Below, in pieces: positions 53,817-61,773 of a stretch of DNA of 64,000 bases (its first letter is position 1; each line of letters opens with the position of its first letter). Source of the DNA: Putridiphycobacter sp045107045 (GTDB lineage Bacteria; Bacteroidota; Bacteroidia; Flavobacteriales_D; Crocinitomicaceae); the NCBI GenBank assembly GCA_045107045.1, contig JBGCFR010000045.1, positions 17,935 to 81,934 on the forward strand, written 5' to 3'. The translations under genes were made by a program, and so were the position numbers. The notes under the pieces were generated by a model that was given only the letters and a program-made list of their open reading frames with translations, ran no database searches and had not been told where the DNA came from.

Positions 53817-53824
53817 CAAAGGTA
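53817..53824 (-). promoter_or_regulatory. Candidate -7 element TACCTTTG before the hydroxylase gene
   Basis: Exact TAnnTTTG on the minus strand, 15 bases before the ATG at 53801. Together with the plus-strand element at 53887-53894 it makes a divergent promoter region. Confidence 0.5.
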
Positions 53825-53886
53825 TAATTACCAATTATATCTCTGGGTGATTAATGTCACAATTATTATAATCCTAAAAAAAATTG

Positions 53887-53894
53887 TACTTTTG
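53887..53894 (+). promoter_or_regulatory. Candidate -7 element TACTTTTG that fixes the aminotransferase start
   Basis: Exact TAnnTTTG 12 bases before the ATG at 53907. A frame extends upstream to 53847, but a transcript from this promoter would begin downstream of it, so the ATG at 53907 is favoured. The upstream TTTG element is not clear. Confidence 0.55.
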
Positions 53895-53906
53895 CTCAAA
53901 AAAAAT

Positions 53907-55118
53907 ATGATACCGTTTTCACCACCTCGTATTGATCAAGTAATAGTTGATGAGGTGTCAAAAGCTTTACTGTCAGGCTGGATTACAACAGGTCCTAGAA
54001 CAAAATTATTTGAAACAAAGCTGACCGAATATGTAGGGTGTAGAAAAACAATTTGTCTAAATTCTGCGACCGCAGGTTTAGAATTAATTTTAAGATGGTT
54101 TGGAGTCGGACCAGGTGACGAAGTGATTATTCCTGCATATACTTACTGCTCAACTGCAAATGTGGTTATTCATTGTGGAGCAAAGCCGGTAATGGTTGAT
54201 TCAAGTGAATCAGATTTTAATCTTTCTGTTGATGCTATTAAAAAAGCCATAACACCGCAAACAAAAGTCATTATGCCAGTTGATATTTCTGGTTTTCCAG
54301 CGGATTATGATAGCATCCATAATTTAATAAATCTACCATCAGTAAAAAAACAATTTTCGCCAAATTCGCCAGTGCAGAAAAAATTAAATAGAATTTTGGT
54401 GTTAAGTGATTCTGCGCATAGTTTTGGAGGAACAATGAAAGGTATGAAATGCGGCTCATTAACTGATGTTTCAGTCTTTTCCTTTCATGCTGTAAAAAAC
54501 TTAACTACGTCAGAAGGTGGAGCTGTTTGTTTAAATTTACCATCTGAATTTGATGTAGATGAGGTATATAAGCATCTAAACATGACTTCTCTACATGGTC
54601 AGTCTAAAGATGCTTTAGCAAAAACTCAAATAGGGAATTGGCGTTATGATGTAGTTGAGCCTGGCTATAAATGCAATATGACTGATTTGTCAGCTGCTAT
54701 TGGTTTAGTTGAACTGGAAAGATATCAATCTAATTTGGATAGACGAAAAGCTATTTTTGATCAATATGTGGAGGGTTTTAAGGATAAACCATGGGCCATT
54801 ATTCCAGCCTATAAAACAACTGAAAAGGAAACGAGTTATCATCTATTCTTGCTGAGGATTAGAGGGATTAATGAATCAATTAGAGACGCAATAATGCAAT
54901 TAATATTTGAAGCAGGTGTATCTGTTAACGTTCATTTTCAGCCTCTCCCATTGTTAACCGCCTATAAAAAAAGGGGATATAAAATGTCCGATTTTCCAAC
55001 AGCATGGTCCAAATATGAAAACGAAATTACCTTACCTGTATACTTTAATCTAAATAATGAACAAGTTAGGACTGTTATAGCAACTGTTATAACAGCCGTA
55101 GAATCTATAATTAAATGA
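53907..55118 (+). CDS. DegT/DnrJ/EryC1-type sugar aminotransferase
   Basis: A 403-residue PLP enzyme that transaminates a keto group on a nucleotide-linked sugar. The start MIPFSPPRIDQVIVDEV is typical. PDEVIIPAYTYCSTAN-like and VLSDSAHSFGG (aspartate to PLP nitrogen) segments follow, then FSFHAVKNLTTSEGG with the PLP lysine K197, and later NMTDLSAAIGLVELE. Upstream extension of the frame (20 codons to 53847) is hydrophobic and lysine-rich and is rejected because the family starts at MIPF and a promoter element lies between. It overlaps the epimerase gene by 4 bases. It may act as a PseC/WecE/PglE-type enzyme; the exact sugar is unknown. Confidence 0.9.
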   Translation: MIPFSPPRIDQVIVDEVSKALLSGWITTGPRTKLFETKLTEYVGCRKTICLNSATAGLELILRWFGVGPGDEVIIPAYTYCSTANVVIHCGAKPVMVDSSESDFNLSVDAIKKAITPQTKVIMPVDISGFPADYDSIHNLINLPSVKKQFSPNSPVQKKLNRILVLSDSAHSFGGTMKGMKCGSLTDVSVFSFHAVKNLTTSEGGAVCLNLPSEFDVDEVYKHLNMTSLHGQSKDALAKTQIGNWRYDVVEPGYKCNMTDLSAAIGLVELERYQSNLDRRKAIFDQYVEGFKDKPWAIIPAYKTTEKETSYHLFLLRIRGINESIRDAIMQLIFEAGVSVNVHFQPLPLLTAYKKRGYKMSDFPTAWSKYENEITLPVYFNLNNEQVRTVIATVITAVESIIK

Positions 55119-56194
55119 AAATACTAACTGTTATAGGCGCAAGGCCACAATTTATCAAAGCAGCGGCATTGAGCCGTGAAATTTCTAAACATTCTGATGT
55201 AGAGGAGGTAATTGTTCATACAGGTCAACATTTTGATGCAAATATGAGTGATATTTTTTTCGAGGAAATGCAAATCCCTAAGCCGAATTATAATTTAGAA
55301 ATAAATAGTTTAGGTCATGGCGCAATGACAGGTAGGATGCTCGAGGGAATTGAAGAAATTCTTTTAGTTGAAAAGCCTGATGTTTTGCTGGTGTATGGAG
55401 ATACTAATTCAACCATTGCTGGCGCTTTGGCGGCAAAAAAAATACATATTAAAGTGGCTCATGTTGAAGCAGGTTTGCGGAGTTTTAACATGGCAATGCC
55501 AGAAGAAGTTAATAGAATTTTAACTGATAGAATTTCCGACTATTTGTTTTGTCCAACTGACACTGCAATTGAAAACCTTGAAAAAGAAGGTTATCACAAT
55601 ATCGACTGTCAAATTGTTAAGTCGGGGGATGTAATGCAAGATGCTGCTATGTTTTATGCAGAGGGTTCAAAGGAAAAGTCGAATGTGATTGCTGAGAATG
55701 AACTTGAAAAATTTACTTTAGTAACATTGCACCGTGCTGAAAACACTGATGATGTAGGTCGGTTAACTTCTATTGTTGAAGCTCTAAATGTAATTCATAA
55801 ATCAATTTGTCCAATAGTTCTGCCACTTCATCCACGCACAAAAAGTAAATTAAAAGATGCAGGGTTAGCATTAGATGTAAAAATAATTCCGCCAGTAGGT
55901 TATTTTGACATGATTGAACTAATTAAGAATTCAGAATTAGTAATGACAGATAGCGGAGGACTGCAAAAAGAGGCATTCTTTTTTAAAAAAAATTGCGTAA
56001 CAATGCGAGATCAAACAGAATGGGTTGAGTTATTAGAGAATGGAGTTAATGTTTTAGTAGGAGCGGTCAAAGATAAAATCGAATCAGAATTTAAAATTAT
56101 GCTAAACAAATCATCTGACTTTTCCAAAAACTTGTATGGCAATGGAAAGGCTAGTGCAAATATTCTGAACAAACTTAAAACAGATCTAAATTAA
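55115..56194 (+). CDS. wecB: UDP-N-acetylglucosamine 2-epimerase (non-hydrolysing)
   Basis: A 359-residue enzyme interconverting UDP-GlcNAc and UDP-ManNAc. The N-terminal MKILTVIGARPQFIKAAAL, VYGDTNSTIAGALAA, HVEAGLRSFN and the C-terminal MTDSGGLQKEAFFFKK blocks are diagnostic of the non-hydrolysing group. Length is normal. It overlaps the aminotransferase gene by 4 bases and precedes the initiating sugar transferase by 4 bases, so the three are cotranscribed. ManNAc made here could be a polysaccharide building block. Confidence 0.93.
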   Translation: MKILTVIGARPQFIKAAALSREISKHSDVEEVIVHTGQHFDANMSDIFFEEMQIPKPNYNLEINSLGHGAMTGRMLEGIEEILLVEKPDVLLVYGDTNSTIAGALAAKKIHIKVAHVEAGLRSFNMAMPEEVNRILTDRISDYLFCPTDTAIENLEKEGYHNIDCQIVKSGDVMQDAAMFYAEGSKEKSNVIAENELEKFTLVTLHRAENTDDVGRLTSIVEALNVIHKSICPIVLPLHPRTKSKLKDAGLALDVKIIPPVGYFDMIELIKNSELVMTDSGGLQKEAFFFKKNCVTMRDQTEWVELLENGVNVLVGAVKDKIESEFKIMLNKSSDFSKNLYGNGKASANILNKLKTDLN

Positions 56195-56198
56195 TTGT

Positions 56199-56795
56199 AT
56201 GTATGCCATTGTAAAACGTTTTTTTGATATCATATCTTCAATCACAGTTTTACTAGTGGTAAGCCCATTTTTATTAATAATATCAGTTTTAATAATTTTG
56301 GATAGTAAGGGAGGGGTTCTTTATAAACAAGAAAGAATTGGCAAGAATTTGAAACCTTTCTATTTACTCAAATTTAGATCTATGAAGCAAGAATCTGTTA
56401 AGTCTTCAAAAATCACCATTGGTAATGATCCAAGAATTACAAAAATAGGAACTTTCATTAGAAAGTATAAAATTGATGAATTACCTCAGCTAATAAATAT
56501 ATTGAAGGGTGAGATGAGTGTAGTTGGGCCTAGGCCGGAAGTCAAGGAATATGTTGATCTATATTCTGAAGAACAGTTAAAAGTATTGTTAGTTAAACCA
56601 GGTCTGACCGATTTTGCTTCAATTAAATATTTTAGAGAACAGGACCTTTTAGGTAATTCAGATAACCCACATCAATTGTATATTGAAGAAATAATGCCAC
56701 AAAAACTTGAATTAAACTTAAAGTATATTTCTAAAATGGGCTTTAGAACTGATGTTTTAGTAATTTTTAAAACATTGGCAAAAATCCTTCAATAG
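56199..56795 (+). CDS. Initiating sugar-phosphate transferase, PglC-like
   Basis: A 198-residue membrane-associated phosphoglycosyl transferase that puts the first sugar phosphate on undecaprenyl phosphate. The re-entrant N-terminal helix (about 10-32) is followed by the conserved block KQERIGKNLKPFYLLKFRSM, ITKIGTFIRKYKIDELPQLI and KGEMSVVGPRPE. The length fits the small PglC group without the large N-terminal extension of WbaP. It ends the second half of the polysaccharide locus and its product opens the pathway that the other genes complete. Confidence 0.92.
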   Translation: MYAIVKRFFDIISSITVLLVVSPFLLIISVLIILDSKGGVLYKQERIGKNLKPFYLLKFRSMKQESVKSSKITIGNDPRITKIGTFIRKYKIDELPQLINILKGEMSVVGPRPEVKEYVDLYSEEQLKVLLVKPGLTDFASIKYFREQDLLGNSDNPHQLYIEEIMPQKLELNLKYISKMGFRTDVLVIFKTLAKILQ

Positions 56796-56813
56796 AAGGG
56801 AATCTTAATAATA

Positions 56814-56845
56814 TTTGGTTTGTTCAATTTAATTTACTATGTTTG
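56814..56845 (+). promoter_or_regulatory. Promoter of the giant surface protein gene
   Basis: TTTG at 56814-56817, 20 bases of spacer and TATGTTTG at 56838-56845. The -7 element lies within the palindrome ACTATG-TTTG-CATAGT (56836-56851), which could be a regulator site. The gene begins 120 bases downstream. Confidence 0.6.
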
Positions 56846-56916
56846 CATAGTGAATTAATGTAATGTTTGGCACAATAAATGTTAGGTGTTGTGAGAATAT
56901 AAAATTTAATGCAATA

Positions 56917-56949
56917 TTTGCTTAGTAGTCTTTTTGAGTAGTAAGCAAA
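56917..56949 (+). repeat. Inverted repeat in the leader of the giant surface protein gene
   Basis: TTTGCTTA (56917-56924) and TAAGCAAA (56942-56949) form an 8-bp inverted repeat with a 17-base loop, ending 16 bases before the start codon at 56966. It could fold in the leader RNA and influence translation; nothing more can be said. Confidence 0.35.
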
Positions 56950-56965
56950 CCTTGTAAGAATTAAT

Positions 56966-59900
56966 ATGATGTCGATACGCTCTAAAAGTTTAGTCTACAA
57001 AAGTCTATTTCTTTTAACTTTTGTTTTAAAATTCAATATTGGCTTTAGCCAATGTCCAGTAATCCTTCCAACTGTTACCGATACCTGTTTTTATGGTGCA
57101 CAGTCGGTTACCTTAAATGCAACAGGTAGTTCTGGAAACTTCGCAGCTTATGATGCATTAGTTGGAGGTAACTTCTTAGGGAGTGGAAACCCTGTTAATG
57201 CAGGTTTAATTAGTTCAACTACTACTTTGTATGTTGCTGCGCAAGAAGAAAATACTTCATTAGATTTTGATGGTGTAAATGATAGGGTAGCTATTCAAAA
57301 CTATTCTTACAATGCATCAGGAATGACAGAGTTAACTGTTGAGGCATGGGTAAAAACAACGAGTACAAGTGCAATGATAATTGCCTCCTTCGATAGAAGT
57401 GAATATTGGCGTTTAGGGATTGGTAGTACAGGAGCAAGTTCCGGAAGAGTTTCATGGAATGTAAGCACAGATGTGGGTTATCTAGATATGGGTGGAAGTA
57501 CTTTCGTAAATGATGGCCAATGGCATCATGTCGCTGGTACATTTGATGCTGGTACAGCGCGAATATATGTAGATGGTGTTTTGGATGCTACTAGCACACT
57601 TGGTGCAACATGGGGCTCAGGAAGTACCCGATTTGGCTTTATAGGTGTGGGGTCAGAAGCAAACTCATTTAATGGTAGTAGGGGGCCAAATAGTTTCATG
57701 AATGGAGAAGTTGATGAACTAAGAGTATGGAGCGAGGCTAGGACTGTTGCCGAACTATCAAATAATATGAATAATTGTTTATTGGGAACTGAAACGAATT
57801 TAGAGATATACTATAAATTGAATGATGGTACGGGTTCAGGTACTTCTTCAGATGAGGTATCGAATTCTGATGGCACCTTGGTAAACATGAGCTCAGCCAC
57901 AGATTGGATCATTAGGAATAACGCCTTTTATTCTTGTCCATCTTGCGAGTCAGCGAGAGTACCAGCAATAATTACAATCGATAATTCAAATCCGTTAAGC
58001 ATAACTGGGGCTGGAATTTCTCCTTCGTGTGTAGGTATTCCTTTGCTAGATGCTGGTTCTTCCTACAGTACTTATTTATGGAGTACAGGTGCAACTACAC
58101 AAACAATTAACGCTAATACGGAGGGCTCATATTCTGTTGAAGTGACAAATGCAGGTTGTTCTGCTAAAGATACAGTAGAAGTTTCTTTTGAAGGCGGAAA
58201 TGCTCAAACAGCAGGTTTGCTGGATGGTGGAAATGATCGCATTGCAATTAATGGATTATTTTATAATTCTACTACTATTAGTGAGCTTTCAGTTGAGGCT
58301 TGGGTCAAGACTTCTGATGCAGGTAATCAGATAATTGCGTCGTTTGATAGAAGTGAGTATTGGAGATTAGGGATTAATGGTGATGGCGCCGGTGCTGGTC
58401 AAGTGTCTTGGAATTTACTGACGTCTGCCGGAATCTTAGATTTTGGTTCTTCTACAAGAGTTGATGATGGAAAATGGCATCATGTTGTAGGAACATATAA
58501 TTCTGGATTAGCATCAATTTATATAGATGGTGTTTTAGATGCTACAGCTACTCGAGGTGTAACAGTTGGATCAGGAATAGTTCGTTATGGATTTATCGGG
58601 TGTGGTTCTGAAGCGCCATCTTTTAATGGTAATAGAGGTCCAAATCAGTACTTTGATGGTGAAATTGATGAATTGAGAATTTGGAGTAAAGCACTTACGA
58701 TTGCAGAAATAAGGTCTAATATGTGTCAAAATTATTCTGGAAGCACTACAGATTTAGTCGCATATTTTAAATTTAATAATGGTTCTGGTGATATTATAAA
58801 TTCAGAAATCGGATCAGCTTCGGGACAGACAATTTCAATTAATACTTCAAGTTTTTGGGCAAATAGCGGGGCTCCAATTGGTGATAACTCAGTATATCTA
58901 TACCCAGCATCTTGGACAGGGAATTCATTGTCACTTGCTTCTTGCAGTGGAGCGGAATTAACAGTTTCAGATGTTTTTGGTACGTCACTAGGAGTGCAGC
59001 TTTACTTGATTGAGGGTGATCCTTCAAACTCAACTGGTATAGACAGTTTTGCGGTAGGTAATCATTATTATGGTGTATTTTGGGCTAATAATAGTGCAAG
59101 TGCGAATTTTAAAGCTACCATTGACTATAATACACACCCTCTAGTAAATGTAAATAATATTCAAGGTCTAGCAATTTTAACTCGAGAAGATAAAACAGCT
59201 AGTGCTTTTACCCAGGAAAACGTAGCTAATAATGTGTCAACAAAAGTAATTGCTTCAACTTTAACAGATAGGAACGAAATAATTCTAGATGCTTTCTATT
59301 ACGTGTGGACTGGAGATACAGATACGGATTGGTCGGTTGCCTCTAACTGGGAACCAGCTGTCGTACCACCTTCTGAAGCAAATATTCTTATTCCTGATGT
59401 AATTAATCAACCAATTTTGGATATAGATCGTATTGTAGGAAGTTTAAAAATAGAAACAGGAGCTACAGTTGATTTAGATGGGAATACATTAGATCATCAA
59501 ACCAATTTAATTGCAGATGGACTAATACTTTCTAATGCAGGAGGGTTGGATTTCTCCGGTACTTCGCCACAGTTTTTTATATCTGGAGTTGAGCAGACAG
59601 TTGATAATATTACATCAACTAATCCTACCAGTTTAACACTCGAAAACAAAAGTGTTAGTCTCACTAATACTCTGACAGTTCAAAATGGAACTTTTAACAC
59701 CAATGATTCATTAATTTTAATTTCAGATGCAATCAGAACAGCAAGAATAGATGAAATTACTGGAGGTGGATCAATTGTTGGCGAAATTGAAATGCAGCGA
59801 TATATTGATGCAGGTGAAACCTACTGGCGCTTTTTCTCGTCAGCAGTTCAAGGTGTAACAGTAGCTGATTATCAGGGTGATTTTATTACTTCGGGTTATG

Positions 59901-61522
59901 TGGGAAGTGATTTTCCGAGTTTTCCTTTTACTTCAGTATATACGTATGACGAAGGCACAGGTTATGTAGGTGTTAGTAATGCAAATCAAGTTATTGACCA
60001 AGGAGAAGGCTTGATGGTATGGAGTGGTGATACCATAACAGGAACAGACCCATTTGTAGTTGATTATAGAGGAGTTCCCAATCAAGGAGATATCAATATG
60101 CCTGTTACATTTACACCTACTGATGGGTGGAACTTAGTTGGTAATCCTTATGCCTCAACAATTGATTGGGACTTAATAACTGGTTTGGATAAGCAAAACT
60201 TAGCCAACGCAATTTATATATTGAACCCAGACACAGAGCAGTATGCTACTTATATAAGTGGTGCAAGTGCAAATGGTGGATCAAACCTGATTGCAAGCCA
60301 ACAATCTTTTTGGGTCGGAGCCATTGCAAGCAGCCCTGTTCTAACAATTAAAGAGTCTCATAAATCATCAGTAGATCAAGCTTTTTTTAAAGCTGGTTCA
60401 ACAATTAGCTCTGGGGTACATATTTTATTGTCAGGTAATAATAAAACGGATGAGGCCGTTTTAAGACATGTTGATGGCGCCACTGATAATTACGATAGTG
60501 AATTTGATGCAATAAAGAGATTTGCTTCTTGGGCTGAATACCCTCATATTTCGATTTTAAATGCAAATGATGAGGACTATACAGTTCACTCTTTTGACAA
60601 ATCGTTTCAAGAATGGTCTCTGCCAATCAGAACAATTGTATTTCAGAATGGAGACTATGATCTTGTATTTAATGATTTAAGTGAACTTGATGTTCCATGT
60701 ATTAAACTTGAAGATACTTATGATGGTCAAATGTATGATGTACAAGATGGTATTCCAATGACTTTTACAATGTCCGATACAACGTACCTACCTAGGTTTA
60801 TTTTACACCTAGGTAAAAACTACGAAGTAGAAGCAATCGAGGCATTGTGTAATGGTGATTTTGGTGCTGTTTCAATTGGTTTGGATAGTCTAGAAAACGG
60901 GACATATGATTTAGTAACAGGAGGAACAATATCATCAGGTACTTTTAACGGTAATTTACAAATTAATAGTCTTGCCGCTGGAAATTATTCAATTGCTATG
61001 AATGGTTTAAATAACTTATGTCAATCAAACCAATTCAATTTTGAAATAATTGAACCATTAGAAATAGTAATGGATGTGACTATTTCTCCAGAGGTATATG
61101 GAAATGATGGCTCAATCATAACTAATGTTTCGGGCGGAACACCTGGGTATTCATATTTATGGTCTACCGGAGATTCAACAAGTAATATAGAAGGATTGAA
61201 TGCTGGGATATATGAATTAATTCTAATAGATAACAATGGATGCAGTAAAGGAACCATTTTTGATTTATTATCTGTTTTAGGAGTTGATAACAAGGAGATA
61301 AACGAGGGAACTAACTTTGTCTATTATCAAAGTGAAAATAGAGTGTCTTTATTCGGCAATTTAGATCCAAAATATTCTTTATTAGATATGACTGGTAAAG
61401 TAATATCTGAGTTTGAAATTAGTAAAGGAATTGAAAAATCAAACATTAATTTGCCAAATTCCTTATCGAAGGGCACCTATATTTTAGCGGGGATTAATAG
61501 TTCTTTTACCTTTATCAAATAG
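56966..61522 (+). CDS. Giant T9SS-type surface protein with LamG repeats
   Basis: A 1,518-residue surface protein, probably an adhesin. A signal peptide (about residues 1-28, FNIGFSQ) is followed by an Ig-like segment, a LamG domain (about 97-275), a PKD/Ig-like stretch (about 330-410, with LWSTGATTQTINA), a second LamG domain (about 414-590), a beta-rich region, and a shared block (about 902-1281) that recurs in the next gene. A SprB-type repeat follows near 1360-1430 (VSGGTPGYSYLWSTGDS). The C-terminal 70 residues have the GxY...K end of a T9SS sorting domain but lack the usual FPNP motif, so sorting is probable but not certain. The two LamG domains are internal duplicates. Confidence 0.82.
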   Translation: MMSIRSKSLVYKSLFLLTFVLKFNIGFSQCPVILPTVTDTCFYGAQSVTLNATGSSGNFAAYDALVGGNFLGSGNPVNAGLISSTTTLYVAAQEENTSLDFDGVNDRVAIQNYSYNASGMTELTVEAWVKTTSTSAMIIASFDRSEYWRLGIGSTGASSGRVSWNVSTDVGYLDMGGSTFVNDGQWHHVAGTFDAGTARIYVDGVLDATSTLGATWGSGSTRFGFIGVGSEANSFNGSRGPNSFMNGEVDELRVWSEARTVAELSNNMNNCLLGTETNLEIYYKLNDGTGSGTSSDEVSNSDGTLVNMSSATDWIIRNNAFYSCPSCESARVPAIITIDNSNPLSITGAGISPSCVGIPLLDAGSSYSTYLWSTGATTQTINANTEGSYSVEVTNAGCSAKDTVEVSFEGGNAQTAGLLDGGNDRIAINGLFYNSTTISELSVEAWVKTSDAGNQIIASFDRSEYWRLGINGDGAGAGQVSWNLLTSAGILDFGSSTRVDDGKWHHVVGTYNSGLASIYIDGVLDATATRGVTVGSGIVRYGFIGCGSEAPSFNGNRGPNQYFDGEIDELRIWSKALTIAEIRSNMCQNYSGSTTDLVAYFKFNNGSGDIINSEIGSASGQTISINTSSFWANSGAPIGDNSVYLYPASWTGNSLSLASCSGAELTVSDVFGTSLGVQLYLIEGDPSNSTGIDSFAVGNHYYGVFWANNSASANFKATIDYNTHPLVNVNNIQGLAILTREDKTASAFTQENVANNVSTKVIASTLTDRNEIILDAFYYVWTGDTDTDWSVASNWEPAVVPPSEANILIPDVINQPILDIDRIVGSLKIETGATVDLDGNTLDHQTNLIADGLILSNAGGLDFSGTSPQFFISGVEQTVDNITSTNPTSLTLENKSVSLTNTLTVQNGTFNTNDSLILISDAIRTARIDEITGGGSIVGEIEMQRYIDAGETYWRFFSSAVQGVTVADYQGDFITSGYVGSDFPSFPFTSVYTYDEGTGYVGVSNANQVIDQGEGLMVWSGDTITGTDPFVVDYRGVPNQGDINMPVTFTPTDGWNLVGNPYASTIDWDLITGLDKQNLANAIYILNPDTEQYATYISGASANGGSNLIASQQSFWVGAIASSPVLTIKESHKSSVDQAFFKAGSTISSGVHILLSGNNKTDEAVLRHVDGATDNYDSEFDAIKRFASWAEYPHISILNANDEDYTVHSFDKSFQEWSLPIRTIVFQNGDYDLVFNDLSELDVPCIKLEDTYDGQMYDVQDGIPMTFTMSDTTYLPRFILHLGKNYEVEAIEALCNGDFGAVSIGLDSLENGTYDLVTGGTISSGTFNGNLQINSLAAGNYSIAMNGLNNLCQSNQFNFEIIEPLEIVMDVTISPEVYGNDGSIITNVSGGTPGYSYLWSTGDSTSNIEGLNAGIYELILIDNNGCSKGTIFDLLSVLGVDNKEINEGTNFVYYQSENRVSLFGNLDPKYSLLDMTGKVISEFEISKGIEKSNINLPNSLSKGTYILAGINSSFTFIK
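59671..60809 (+). repeat. Direct repeat unit 1 (shared by two neighbouring surface protein genes)
   Basis: This block is nearly identical to 62862-64000, at a constant offset of 3,191 bases, with no net insertion or deletion between them. Identity is mosaic: long stretches with few or no differences alternate with stretches with many. The last 127 bases (60682-60808 against 63873-63999) contain no difference at all. The copy probably extends beyond the window end. Confidence 0.9.
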
Positions 61523-61773
61523 AATTAATCAGCGGTAAAATTTGTTAAAGAATAATTTTTAGAATTGAAATTTTGAGACTGAATTTGAGCGTTTAATTAA
61601 CTTATTCATGTTACTTTTTAGAAAATATTTCTTGTATTTCTATTCTAACAATAACTTTTACTATGCATACATAATAAAAATGCAACTTTATTAGCATTTA
61701 GTCGTAAATTATGTATATATTTAGATGAATGTTTGTTTAGTTGTTTTTACAATAGCCAAACAAATACTTCCCT

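Noticed and set aside
53847..53906. Extension of the aminotransferase upstream to 53847
   Set aside because: A TAnnTTTG element at 53887-53894 lies inside it, so this part is probably not transcribed.
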